A stretch of DNA of 64,000 bases from Muricoccus roseus (GTDB lineage: Bacteria; Pseudomonadota; Alphaproteobacteria; Acetobacterales; Acetobacteraceae): assembly GCF_900141905.1 (NCBI RefSeq), contig NZ_FQZF01000013.1, positions 62,001 through 126,000 on the forward strand. Reading direction: 5' to 3'. The notes beneath the pieces were generated by a model. It made no database searches and was not told the origin of the DNA. It saw only the letters and a list, made by a program, of their open reading frames with translations. Below, one piece after another: positions 45,024 to 53,863 of this stretch. The number at the start of each line of letters is the position of its first letter. Within the stretch, counting starts at the first letter, position 1. Both the position numbers and the translations under genes were made by a program.

Positions 45024-45633
45024 GTCATTTCTCCTCGATCTGAAGTCTCGAGCCCGCACCATTGCGGCCTCGATGGCGATCGGCGGGCCGGAGACGCTCG
45101 GTGGCGCACCCCAGCCTCGGGGCCCCAGCTCGCTGGGGTAGGCTTGGGGCCTGACAGCAAAGGAGGAACTTTCTTGTCCCGCGAGGAATGGCGGCGCAGC
45201 CGGCAGGGGAAGAAAGTTGTGACGCCGCTGTTGCGCCATAGGCGAGCGAGGCGTGAGCCGGTCTTCGGCCAGATCAGGCCATTGAAGAGGCCGCTCGGGT
45301 GCGCTCGATCTGGCTAGATCCCGAGGGGATGACGTGGCGGCGCAGGGCATCGGCCGAATTGGCACGCGCGGTTCACGCGATCGGCGTTTCTGAGCTCTGA
45401 GCTGACACGTCTTGTCCTGCTGATGAGGGGCGCCTGACCGGTGACGCCCGTCAGCCTGAGTTTGGTCAGTCGGCGAATGAGCAGCCTGGGATCAGACGAT
45501 CAGCGAGCCCTGCGCCATGACAGGTTGCGCGCTGACGTGCGCGCCCTTTCGCCCGATCCCACATCAGGTCGGTCGATGGTTGGTGCGTGGTGCACGTCCG
45601 CTTGCTGGTCCGGCTCTGCGGTCAGTTCGGCAT
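45024..45633. other. long intergenic region with nested inverted repeats
   Basis: About 610 bp without a convincing gene. It holds a nested hairpin at 45109-45149: outer CCCCAGCCT with AGGCTTGGGG, inner CCCCAG-CTCG-CTGGGG. A perfect 9-bp inverted repeat, AACTTTCTT (45167-45175) and AAGAAAGTT (45210-45218), is extended by CCC/GGG. A good Shine-Dalgarno (AAAGGAGG, 45159-45166) precedes a TTG frame of only 47 codons, which I do not call. Confidence 0.55.
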
Positions 45634-46074
45634 TCAGGCATTGGCAACGCCCCGGCTGGTCGATCCTGGCGGGGTGAGCGACGTCACGCGGATGAAGGTC
45701 GTGACCGCAACGGCAATCGCCCCTATGACCGAGAACACGAGCTGCCAGGTTTCCGACGGCATGGTGTGCTTCACGATGCCATGCGTCGCGTGAAAGCCCG
45801 CGATGGCTGCGGGCGCGACGAAAGCCAAGGCGACGAGGAGTTTCAGCCAGGCCGGCCGCAGGATGGCGAGCAGAAGCTGGCCGACGCCGAGTGCGATAAC
45901 GGCACCAACGGCGCCGATGACGATGGCACCGAGCAGGCCAGCGCCGGTCTCATGCGCCCAGATGCCCGCGCTGACGCCGATGAAAGCTGGAAGCGCAAAG
46001 ACGGCAAGCGTGAACAAAAGCCAGCAAAGCACGCCGATGGCGGCAAGCGAACCGAGAATGGCGAAGACGATCAT
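45634..46074 (-). CDS. hypothetical membrane protein
   Basis: A 146-residue protein from the ATG at 46074 (MIVFAILGSLAAIGVLCWLL). Four hydrophobic segments, among them GLLGAIVIGAVGAVIALGVG and WQLVFSVIGAIAVAVTTFI, with few charges between them, indicate an inner-membrane protein. It resembles hypothetical proteins common in this part of alphaproteobacterial ICEs. No function is known to me; an earlier start at 46128 is possible but less likely. Confidence 0.75.
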   Translation of the reverse strand: MIVFAILGSLAAIGVLCWLLFTLAVFALPAFIGVSAGIWAHETGAGLLGAIVIGAVGAVIALGVGQLLLAILRPAWLKLLVALAFVAPAAIAGFHATHGIVKHTMPSETWQLVFSVIGAIAVAVTTFIRVTSLTPPGSTSRGVANA

Positions 46075-46215
46075 GGTGGTGGCCTCCGTGAGAATAGGTC
46101 TGACGGGTGCGCCAACCACCACCACCAAGGCGCATTGCAGAGTATAGCGAAATTCGACGTGCTTCGGGAGCGGAAATCGAACCGATCTCCGCCCGCGAAG
46201 CTGTTCCGCCAGACG

Positions 46216-46380
46216 TCAGACGTCGAACGGATCGATCTCGGCCACGACCTCGGCATCGCCGTCAAACTCGTTGCAGGGAGTGACAGACAGCGTGCCGTCG
46301 CCCGCTCGGAAGATGATGATGGCGACCATCAGGGTGCCAGCGAGGCTGTTTGCGAAGGCATAAGCGGCGTCGAGGGACAT
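46216..46380 (-). CDS. small conserved-looking hypothetical protein
   Basis: A 54-residue protein from the ATG at 46380 (MSLDAAYAFANSLAGTLMVA), with one hydrophobic stretch, then IFRAGDGTLSVTPCNEFDGD and an acidic end. Short proteins of this pattern occur in related elements; the role is unknown. It may be read together with the membrane protein downstream. Confidence 0.6.
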   Translation of the reverse strand: MSLDAAYAFANSLAGTLMVAIIIFRAGDGTLSVTPCNEFDGDAEVVAEIDPFDV

Positions 46381-46705
46381 CGGTCCGGCTCCTGTTCCGA
46401 GCGGAGGACCATCCCCCGCTGACAGGCGCCCGAAGTGTCCGGCCGAGGGCCGCAATCACCGCGCAGGCGAAGACGAAGCGGCGGCACGCAATGGGCGTAG
46501 CCGACCCTTCATGGGTTGATGGCGTCAGGCCCTCGGTTGGACCAAGGATGAGCGCACAAAAGCGGGGCGGTGGCTCTGCCTCCGGCGCCAGTGCGGCCGG
46601 TCGATGACCAGTAGCGTGGCCATAGCAGTTGGCGGTATCCCGCATCCGATTTCCCTCATGCCTGAATAGGGCAGAAAGCGGTCGTCGAAAGCAAAGGGGA
46701 GAGGG
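46381..46705. other. divergent intergenic region, no gene called
   Basis: About 325 bp between the minus-strand small gene and the plus-strand orphan gene. It must hold divergent promoters. The frames here are shadows of each other without protein-like content, and I see no repeat. Confidence 0.5.
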
Positions 46706-47062
46706 ATGTTGAGGTTTCGTGATTTTGTAAATTTGCCGATGCTGACCGAAATAATTTTGTCCAAAGATGACGAAAGTTTCGAGCGGCTTGACGAAGGCAA
46801 ATGGGTGAACGGCCGTTTTGACAGAAACATCCGTATCGACCAGCCGACACACGGCGTTGGGCAGACGCATGCGCATATATACGGGCGCAAAGGGGCAGAA
46901 ATAGGTGTGGTGAATTTGGACGGCTCATCAAGCCACGGAACCCAATGCCGGTTGAGCGATGCAGACGCCGCCGCCCTGCGAGATCGTGGCTTCACGATAA
47001 AGGCGGGCAACATCGTAGAGTGGGTCATGCTGCCCACGCAGCCACAGCTTTTGTTCGGCTAA
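46706..47062 (+). CDS. orphan hypothetical protein on the opposite strand
   Basis: A 118-residue protein after AAAGGGGAGAGGG. It is the only plus-strand gene for more than 12 kb of minus-strand backbone. Its start is AT-richer than the surroundings (GATTTTGTAAATTTGCC), suggesting late acquisition. The second half (THAHIYGRKGAEIGVVNLDG, then SSHGTQCRLSDADAAALRDR) is compact and His/Gly-rich and recalls small C-terminal domains of polymorphic toxins, but I cannot name a family. It ends nine bases from the convergent DUF2493 gene. Confidence 0.7.
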   Translation: MLRFRDFVNLPMLTEIILSKDDESFERLDEGKWVNGRFDRNIRIDQPTHGVGQTHAHIYGRKGAEIGVVNLDGSSSHGTQCRLSDADAAALRDRGFTIKAGNIVEWVMLPTQPQLLFG

Positions 47063-47071
47063 AGGCGGCGC

Positions 47072-47995
47072 TCACGCGCCGCCGAACCTCCAGACCGGGA
47101 TGCCGAGCTTCTTCGCCCTATCGGCCAGGTTGTCCTGGATGCCGGTGCCGGGGAAGACGATGACCCCGATCGGCAGCACGTCCAGCATCTGATCGTTGCG
47201 CTTGAACGGGGCTGAACGGCCGTGCCTGGTCCAGTCGGGGGCAAAGCCGATCTGCGCGACGCCGCGGTGGTCGGCCCAGCGGGCGGCGATTTTCTCGGCC
47301 CCTTTCGGAGATTTGCCGTGCATCAGCACCATGTCGGGATGCTTCATGCGGACCTGGTCGAGCTTGGCCCAGATCAGTTGATGGTCGTTGAAGTCGAGCC
47401 CGCCGGTCAGCGCGATCTTCGGTCCGGCGGGCAGCAGCACCTCGCGATCGGCGCGTTTGCGGGCGGCGATGAAGTCGCGGCTGTCGATCATCGCAGACGT
47501 GAGCTGTCGATGGTTGACGCGTGAGCCGTGGCGGGGAGACCAGTTCGAGCCGGTCGTTTTCCGGTAAAGGTCGGCGCCGGTGTCACGAAGGAGTTCGAGG
47601 GCGTCGCGGCGTTCGATGAGCCGCTGTCCGGTGGCGATCAGCGCTTCGAGCTGCACGGCCTTCACCTCGGAGCCGTCCTGTTCGCGCTGCCCTTGCTTCT
47701 GCGCCTGCTCGTTGTCGTCGAGTGTGCGTTCGACTCGTTCGACGGCGCGGTGGAAGGTGTTGACCGTTGACCACAGCAGGTCGTCGAGATCAGCGTCGAG
47801 GCCGGTATCGGCCATGGTGGCAATCAGCGCGTCGAAGATGTCGGCGACGGCGCCAGCGATCACGCGATCTTCCGGAATTGGTCGAGGATCGGGTTCATCG
47901 TCGCGGGGATGGAAGCCGTAGAGATGAAGCTCGGTCAGAACGTGGTCGGTGGCAGAAGAGATGTGGTCGGGCTCAAATTCGTCGTGCTCGCTCAT
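47072..47995 (-). CDS. DUF2493 domain protein
   Basis: A 307-residue protein from the ATG at 47995. The N-terminal 190 residues are helical and acidic. The C-terminal domain (KIALTGGLDFNDHQLIWAKL; MVLMHGKSPKGAEKIAARWA; VIVFPGTGIQDNLADRAKKL) is DUF2493, a Rossmann-like fold related to SLOG/DprA-type nucleotide-binding proteins. Its job on conjugative elements is unproven. The leader contains the structured element at 48116-48212. Confidence 0.88.
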   Translation of the reverse strand: MSEHDEFEPDHISSATDHVLTELHLYGFHPRDDEPDPRPIPEDRVIAGAVADIFDALIATMADTGLDADLDDLLWSTVNTFHRAVERVERTLDDNEQAQKQGQREQDGSEVKAVQLEALIATGQRLIERRDALELLRDTGADLYRKTTGSNWSPRHGSRVNHRQLTSAMIDSRDFIAARKRADREVLLPAGPKIALTGGLDFNDHQLIWAKLDQVRMKHPDMVLMHGKSPKGAEKIAARWADHRGVAQIGFAPDWTRHGRSAPFKRNDQMLDVLPIGVIVFPGTGIQDNLADRAKKLGIPVWRFGGA

Positions 47996-48115
47996 GGGAA
48001 GCTCCGTTCGCTGGACCGCGACCGCCGCGGCCTTCATGGCGACGAAGCCGTCGGACGGGCTGGACTGGCACCCGGAGCGAAGCGAGGGGCCGCAGCGTGA
48101 GCGAAGGACCGTAGG

Positions 48116-48212
48116 GGCCGGCTATTTTGTCTCGCGATGGAAAGGCCCGAGCCGGGGTCCCCGCGCGGCTTCACCGCGTGGGGTGGAACGGGCCGCCGGA
48201 AAATAGTCGGCC
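48116..48212 (-). ncRNA. nested stem-loop element upstream of the DUF2493 gene
   Basis: Within the 354-bp gap 47996-48349 three stems nest: outer GGCCGGCTATTTT (48116-48128) with AAAATAGTCGGCC (48200-48212), 12 of 13 paired; middle GGCCCG (48144-48149) with CGGGCC (48189-48194); inner CCCCGCGCGG (48159-48168) with CCGCGTGGGG (48174-48183), one G-U, five-base loop. On the minus strand the 3' flank reads TCGCGAGAC, close to TCGCGGAGACC after the leader hairpins at 57.2 and 58.3 kb. A structured 5' leader RNA is the best reading. Confidence 0.6.
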
Positions 48213-48349
48213 ACAAGGTTGCCGGGATGGACCGTCTGATGGCCGATCGCCCTCTGGAAGGCCGGGGCGCGGTCCTCTGGCGAAACGGTCATCCCAGATG
48301 CGAGCGTTGATCGAAGTGCTCGACCGGCAGCCGCCTGCCTCCATCGCGG

Positions 48350-49414
48350 TTAAGCTGCGTGCTCCATGAAGCGTGCGATGTCCTGGGGCGCGACCTGGAC
48401 ACGGATGGCCGCCCGGAGCGCTGCGAGTCCCAGCAGCCGGAGGTCTTCATTGAAGTCGCCGAGGGTCGGAGACAGGATGACCGCCTCGATGCCCGCTTCC
48501 TCCGCGCGGGTCATCAAGGTCGTCACCGCTGCATCGCCGGCGGGATCGTCATCACGCGCGACATACAGCCGGTGCAGGGTGTCGGGGAACTGGATAGCTG
48601 CGAGATGCGCCGCCGACAGCGCGGCTGCCATTGGCATGGTCGGCAGGACGCAGCGCAGCGACAGCATGGTCTCGACGCCTTCGCCGGCCGCCATCACCGA
48701 GCCCGGCAGTCCGAAGCGCACGGCAGATCCGAGGAGATTGCCCATCGCCCGTCTTGGTGTCTCGACGGGCGCCTTGCCTAAGGTCGCTTCGTTGAAGCCG
48801 CCGGGGTCCAGCCAGGTGCGATGTGCGCCGGTGAGCTCGCCATTGAGATCCGTGACGGCTGCGATGATCGCCGGCCAGATCTCGGTCGGGGAATGCTCAT
48901 CGGGGCGGAAGAAGCAGCGGGGATGAAAGCGCAGCGATCCGGTTTCGTGCAAAGACGTAATGCCGCGTCTGCGCAGATACGTCTCGGCGAGTGTACGGTT
49001 GATCGGCTGTGCCATCGCGAAGAGACGCCTCGCGGCTTCTGGTGAACCCATTGGCGCCAAGGACGTCTTGGCCCGCCGCGACTCTCGTGCGGGCTCTGGA
49101 TGCGGGAGGCTCAAGAAGCGCCGCGCCTCCTCGGCGATTTGCTTGAAGTCAGGAAGGCCGCAGGTTTCGCGAATGACATCGAGCAGATCACCATGCTCGC
49201 CAGTCGCGGCGTCGGTCCACTTGCCGGCGGCGCCCTTACCCGTCTGCGGCCCCTTGAGCCGCACAAACATTGAGCGGCCCGGCGTGTTGCGAACGTCGCC
49301 GACCAGCCAGTAGCCTCCCTGCCTTGTGCCGTTGGACAGATAGTGCCGGCACACGGCTTCGGCCTGGCCGGCGAGGCGGGCCGCGAGATCGGATGCGTCC
49401 AAGCTGGCCATCAT
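48350..49414 (-). CDS. toprim-domain protein (primase-like)
   Basis: A 354-residue protein. The N-terminal part (YWLVGDVRNTPGRSMFVRLK; GKWTDAATGEHGDLLDVIRE) resembles the CHC2-like/DUF7146 region. The toprim fold follows with its acidic motifs (MAAGEGVETMLSLRC; LYVARDDDPAGDAAVTTLM). Such proteins are plasmid/ICE primases or primase-helicase partners acting on transferred single strands. It overlaps the large helicase gene by ATGATGA, so they are co-translated. Confidence 0.9.
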   Translation of the reverse strand: MMASLDASDLAARLAGQAEAVCRHYLSNGTRQGGYWLVGDVRNTPGRSMFVRLKGPQTGKGAAGKWTDAATGEHGDLLDVIRETCGLPDFKQIAEEARRFLSLPHPEPARESRRAKTSLAPMGSPEAARRLFAMAQPINRTLAETYLRRRGITSLHETGSLRFHPRCFFRPDEHSPTEIWPAIIAAVTDLNGELTGAHRTWLDPGGFNEATLGKAPVETPRRAMGNLLGSAVRFGLPGSVMAAGEGVETMLSLRCVLPTMPMAAALSAAHLAAIQFPDTLHRLYVARDDDPAGDAAVTTLMTRAEEAGIEAVILSPTLGDFNEDLRLLGLAALRAAIRVQVAPQDIARFMEHAA

Positions 49415-52400
49415 GCGGCCTCCCGTTCAGAGATCCGCGTGACTGGATAGCGCTCCATCACCTTGGCAAGGACGGCCACGCCGGTCGCGTCGGTGGGAAC
49501 GAACATCCGGAGCTTCCAGGAGATGATCTCGTGGAACAGTCCGTAGGACCGGAGGCGATCGCGCATCGTGTCGGAGAAGCCCGATAGCTCGATGCGGTGG
49601 ACGCCCATCACCCGCGCGCGATGAAGCTGGAGGCCCTCAGTGAGATTTAGGACGGTGCTGCCTGCCACCAAGGCTGCAAAGGCATCGGCGGCCGTCAGCG
49701 TCGGCGCGTCGGTCGCGAGCGCGTTGGCTGCCCAGGCTGGAGACACGCGTCGCCCGATGATGCGTTCGCCGTCGTCCGTCTGGAGACGATAGACACGCGT
49801 GCACTCATCCGGGAGACGCTTCCAGATCGGGAGCAGGAGCCCGGCGACGACATGGATCGTGCTGTCGGTGAACTCGGGGATCTGCGTCAGTTCGCGCTGC
49901 CACGCCGCCGCGAAGACCTCGCGATCGGCCGCCCGCCAATGGCTTTCCGCCATCGACGCCAGCGATGCATGGTGATGTTCCATCGGACGGAGCAAGCGCA
50001 CCCGGCGTTCGATTTCCCCATCATCCAGCATGATGCTCGGGGCAGGCACCTGAACCGCTGCCCGCGCTGACCGCTCGTTGATCAGCAGAGCTGCACGCGG
50101 ATCGGCGAGAAGGTCGAAGGCTTGGTCGAGCGACAGGGGCCGGTTGCGCTCGCGCTGGGTGATCGTCAGCAAGCGGGTTTCCGCGCCCGTGGCGGGATGT
50201 GTGTAGATGGTGTGCCGGTCGGTGACGACGAAGCTTTCGGCCTTCAGCGTTTCCAGCCCGATGTCATAGGTGCCACTGGCCAGTGCTCCGGCAATTCGGG
50301 CATTGAGAAGCTGCTCGAAGGCGGTGAACAATATGCCCTGCAGGTCAATCGTCAGCGCCAGCAATCGATTGAGAAAGGTCGTGATCGGCGGCAGCTCGTC
50401 ACGGATGCCCGTGTCGTCCATCAGGCTGAGGCCGGTGGCGCTCTCGAAGAGCTGGAGCGGGCAGCCATCGACCTTGCCGCGGACGATCAGCAGGTAAAGT
50501 TGGCGCAGCGCGTCGCGCGCATGGGGGCTTTCGAGATTGTCCTCGGGTCTGAAGAGGCCCTGTCCGCCGGTCTGGCGCTGGCCGCGGGTGATTGCCCCGA
50601 GCGTGTCGAGCCGGCGGGCAATGGTCGACAGGAAGCGCTTCTCGGCTTTCACGTCGGTTGCGATCGGACGAAACAGCGGCGGCTGCGCCTGGTTGGTGCG
50701 GTTGGTGCGACCAAGGCCCTGAATGGCGGCGTCGGCTTTCCAGCCCGGCTCGAGGAGATAGTGGACGCGAAGGCGCTGGTTACGCGCCGCGAGGTCCGCG
50801 TGATAGCTGCGCCCGGTGCCGCCAGCATCACTGAACACGAGGATGCGCTTGGCATCATCCATGAAGGCGGCGGTCTCGGCGAGGTTGGCGGAGCCCGGAC
50901 GGTTCTCGACCATGAGCCGATCACCTTTGCGGATGATGCGCCGCGATCGCCCGGTCACCTCGGCAACCACGTCCACTCCGAAGCGCTGGACGATCTGATC
51001 GAGCGAGCCAGGCACCGGCGGCAGGCTTGCGAGTTTCTCGATCAGCCGGTCACGCCGGGCGACCGCTTCACGGCTTTCGACGGGCTGGCCGTCGCGGGTG
51101 ACAGGTCGCGAAGAGAGATTGCCATCCGCGTCGGTGAACGGCTCGTAGAGCTGAACCGGGAAGGAGTGTTGAAGGTAAGACAGCACATATTCGCGCGGCG
51201 TAATGTCGACGCGTACGTCGTTCCATTCCTCGGTCGGCACCTCGGCCAGTCGCCGATCCATCAGTGCCTCGCCGGTGGAGACGATCTGGACGACAGCCGC
51301 GTGCCCGTCATCGAGATCGCGCTGGATCGAGCGGATCAGCGTTGGGGTCTTCATCGAGGTCAGCAGGTGCCCGAAGAAGCGCTGCTTGGTGCTTTCGAAG
51401 GCCGAACGGGCGGCGGATTTGGCGCGCGGGTTGAGCGTGCCGGTCTCGCTGGTGATGTTCGCGGCGCGCATCGCGGCATCGAGGTTGTTGTGGATGATCG
51501 AGAACGCGCCAGCATAGGCGTCATAGATGCGGCGTTGCTCGTCGGTGAGCGCGTGCTCGATCAGCTCGTACTCGACACCGTCATACGACAGGGACCTTGC
51601 GGTATAGAGGCCGAGGGCGCGAAGATCGCGGGCCAGCACCTCCATCGCTGCGACACCGCCGCCCTCGATGGCAGCGACGAATTCGGCCCTGGTGGAGAAC
51701 GGGAAATCCTTGCCACCCCACAGGCCGAGACGCTGGGCATAGGCGAGATTGTGGACGGTGGTGGCGCCTGTCGCTGAGACGTAGACGATTCGAGCGCCGG
51801 GGAGGGCGTGCTGGAGCCGCAAGCCGGCACGGCCCTGCTGCGATGGCGCGACATCGCCTCGTTCTCCCTTTCCGCCGCCGGCGTTCTGCATGGCATGGCT
51901 CTCGTCGAAGATGATCACCCCGTCGAAATCGGAGCCCAACCAATCGACGATCTGGCGGACGCGCGAAACCTTGTCGGCCTTCTCATCGGACCGCAGCGTG
52001 GCATAGGTGGTGAATAGGACGCCTTCCGGCAGTGTGATCGGCCGTCCCTGCGGGAAGCGGGAGAGCGGCGTTACCAGCAGGCGCTCCATGCCCAGGGCCG
52101 ACCAGTCGCGCTGTGCATCCTCGATGAGCTTGTCGGACTTCGAGATCCAGACGGCCTTGCGCCGACCGTGCAGCCAGTTGTCGAGGATGATGGCGGCGGA
52201 CTGGCGCCCCTTGCCCGCGCCCGTGCCGTCGCCGAGCATGAAACCGCGCCGGAAGCGGACGGCGGATGCCGCCTCGTCAGGTGCGGCAGAGACGACATCG
52301 AACGTCGCCTCGACAGTCCAGGCGCCGCTGAGGAAGCCCGTATGCGCCTCGCCGGCATAGATCACGGTTTCGAGCTGCGCGTCCGACAGTACGCCCTCGG

Positions 52401-53745
52401 TGATGAGCCGTTCGGGCAGGCGTGGACAATAGCTCGGCTTGGGCGGTGCGACCGACGCCATGGCCGCCGATTGCACGAGCTTGGTCGGATGGGCCTGAGA
52501 GCCGGGAATATGGATCGTCTGAAGTCCATATTCTTCGTAGATGGCGTCGGTCAGCCGACCGCCCTCGGCCGGCTTCCAGTCAAGGGTCTCATAGGCGAGG
52601 TCCAGGTAAACCGGCTCCTCGAGTGATGACCTCTGCGGCGCGTTCACGGTGCTGCGCGCAATCGGACAGGCAACCTGCTTCGGCGCCATCGCCGATGGTG
52701 CCGGCAGGGCGACCGAGCCCGCCAGTGTGAGCCGTGGGGGAACGTGTTCCGTGACCCAGCCCATAAGCGTCTGCGTGTCGGGTGCTTGACCCTGTGATGC
52801 GGGAAACCGGGCCGGATCGTCTGCTGGCAGCTTGTCGAAGACGGTGAGCCGTGTCTCGATAGTTGTGCCGTGCTTGGCGTAGACGGCGCCGTCGATGCTC
52901 GCGGTGAATACGACGCGTCCGCGCTCCTGCAATCGGATGAACGCGTCGCGCCAGGCTGGATGCTCCGGGCTGACATTGGCGCCGGTGATGGCCACCAGGC
53001 GCCCGCCTTCGGCGAGGCGGGCGAGCGCGGATGCGATATGTCGCAGCGCTGCGTCGGCCATGCGACCGGTGACGTTCGCCATCGCCGAGAATGGCGGGTT
53101 CATCAGCACGACCGACGGGACCACGGCCGGGTGCAAATGATCGTCGATCTGCGCTGCGTCGAAGCGCGTGACTGCGACCGCCGGGAAGAGGGAGGAGAGG
53201 AGGCTGGCGCGGGTTTCCGCCAGTTCGTTGAGGATCAAAGTAGCGCCCGCAATCTCGGACAGAATGGCGAGCAAACCGGTCCCGGCGGACGGTTCGAGCA
53301 CACGGTCGGCAGGTGTAATAGCGGCCGCGCAAGACGCGATGAATCCGAGCGGGATGGGCGTCGAGAATTGCTGGAACGTCTCGCTTTCGAGGGAGCGGCG
53401 CGTGTGCGTGGGAAGCAGACCGGCGACTTTTGCCACCAGCGGAAGGGCAGCGGCCGGAGAGCCGGTTTTTTGCAAAAGCGCTTTGCCGAATTTGCGGAGG
53501 AAGAGAACAGTTGCTGCCTCGCAGGCATCGTAGGCCCGTTTCCAGTCCCAGGCTCCGGCAGCGTCGCTCGCGTTGAAGCTCGCTCCCATCGCGTCACGAA
53601 GCAGGGTGGCGTCGACACGTCGGCCGGCTTCGAGATGGACGAGGATGGATCGGGCGGCATCGAGCAGGGCCGCCATTCGGTCGACGCGTGGCAGATGAGA
53701 CGCCGGCATATGTTTTTGCGCGCATGGTGCGGAACGATCGTGCAT
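49411..53745 (-). CDS. strawberry-notch-like helicase fused to a DNA methylase domain
   Basis: A 1444-residue protein. The first 350 residues hold an adenine-type methyltransferase fold (LEPSAGTGLLAIL; catalytic NPPF in VVLMNPPFSAMANVTG). The centre and C-terminus are an SF2 helicase of the strawberry-notch type: motif I MLGDGTGAGKGRQSAAIILD, DEAH-like box IIFDESHAMQN, motif III-like VYVSATGATTVHNL, and the C-terminal ILVFSDAGGTGRSYHADL and QGLGRTNRTNQ. Proteins of this build are widespread on plasmids and ICEs; anti-restriction by self-methylation or DNA remodelling is proposed, not shown. Its leader is structured. Confidence 0.9.
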   Translation of the reverse strand: MHDRSAPCAQKHMPASHLPRVDRMAALLDAARSILVHLEAGRRVDATLLRDAMGASFNASDAAGAWDWKRAYDACEAATVLFLRKFGKALLQKTGSPAAALPLVAKVAGLLPTHTRRSLESETFQQFSTPIPLGFIASCAAAITPADRVLEPSAGTGLLAILSEIAGATLILNELAETRASLLSSLFPAVAVTRFDAAQIDDHLHPAVVPSVVLMNPPFSAMANVTGRMADAALRHIASALARLAEGGRLVAITGANVSPEHPAWRDAFIRLQERGRVVFTASIDGAVYAKHGTTIETRLTVFDKLPADDPARFPASQGQAPDTQTLMGWVTEHVPPRLTLAGSVALPAPSAMAPKQVACPIARSTVNAPQRSSLEEPVYLDLAYETLDWKPAEGGRLTDAIYEEYGLQTIHIPGSQAHPTKLVQSAAMASVAPPKPSYCPRLPERLITEGVLSDAQLETVIYAGEAHTGFLSGAWTVEATFDVVSAAPDEAASAVRFRRGFMLGDGTGAGKGRQSAAIILDNWLHGRRKAVWISKSDKLIEDAQRDWSALGMERLLVTPLSRFPQGRPITLPEGVLFTTYATLRSDEKADKVSRVRQIVDWLGSDFDGVIIFDESHAMQNAGGGKGERGDVAPSQQGRAGLRLQHALPGARIVYVSATGATTVHNLAYAQRLGLWGGKDFPFSTRAEFVAAIEGGGVAAMEVLARDLRALGLYTARSLSYDGVEYELIEHALTDEQRRIYDAYAGAFSIIHNNLDAAMRAANITSETGTLNPRAKSAARSAFESTKQRFFGHLLTSMKTPTLIRSIQRDLDDGHAAVVQIVSTGEALMDRRLAEVPTEEWNDVRVDITPREYVLSYLQHSFPVQLYEPFTDADGNLSSRPVTRDGQPVESREAVARRDRLIEKLASLPPVPGSLDQIVQRFGVDVVAEVTGRSRRIIRKGDRLMVENRPGSANLAETAAFMDDAKRILVFSDAGGTGRSYHADLAARNQRLRVHYLLEPGWKADAAIQGLGRTNRTNQAQPPLFRPIATDVKAEKRFLSTIARRLDTLGAITRGQRQTGGQGLFRPEDNLESPHARDALRQLYLLIVRGKVDGCPLQLFESATGLSLMDDTGIRDELPPITTFLNRLLALTIDLQGILFTAFEQLLNARIAGALASGTYDIGLETLKAESFVVTDRHTIYTHPATGAETRLLTITQRERNRPLSLDQAFDLLADPRAALLINERSARAAVQVPAPSIMLDDGEIERRVRLLRPMEHHHASLASMAESHWRAADREVFAAAWQRELTQIPEFTDSTIHVVAGLLLPIWKRLPDECTRVYRLQTDDGERIIGRRVSPAWAANALATDAPTLTAADAFAALVAGSTVLNLTEGLQLHRARVMGVHRIELSGFSDTMRDRLRSYGLFHEIISWKLRMFVPTDATGVAVLAKVMERYPVTRISEREAA

Positions 53746-53830
53746 GGGGAAGACCTCGAGGAGAGCGGGAACAGGGCGAGCCCTCGGGCGCTCTCTCTCG
53801 ACCGTCCGGGCTCAAACCCGTCCCGGCCCC
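53746..53830 (-). ncRNA. structured 5' leader of the helicase/methylase gene
   Basis: Directly before the start codon. GAGCCC (53778-53783) pairs perfectly with GGGCTC (53808-53813), enclosing CGG/CCG. Outside, CGGGA (53766-53770) pairs with TCCCG (53821-53825). The plus-strand string CTCTCTCTCGACC...CAAACCCGTC matches CTCTCTCCCGACC...CAACCCGTC before the ParB-like gene, so the leaders look related in sequence as well as shape. Confidence 0.6.
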
Positions 53831-53863
53831 CTCTGCCTCTCGACGTGCGAGCGGCAGGCTGAA

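Noticed and set aside
45174-45317. TTG-start 47-codon frame with a good Shine-Dalgarno
   Set aside because: Its product is almost only basic low-complexity sequence, and the frame runs through the inverted repeat; a gene is unlikely.
48159-48183. Hairpin as a rho-independent terminator
   Set aside because: Neither strand has a T run after the 10-bp stem, and it is enclosed by two further stems, so a leader RNA is a better reading.
50122-51777. 551-codon plus-strand frame opposite the helicase/methylase
   Set aside because: Shadow frame; the opposite strand carries all helicase motifs.
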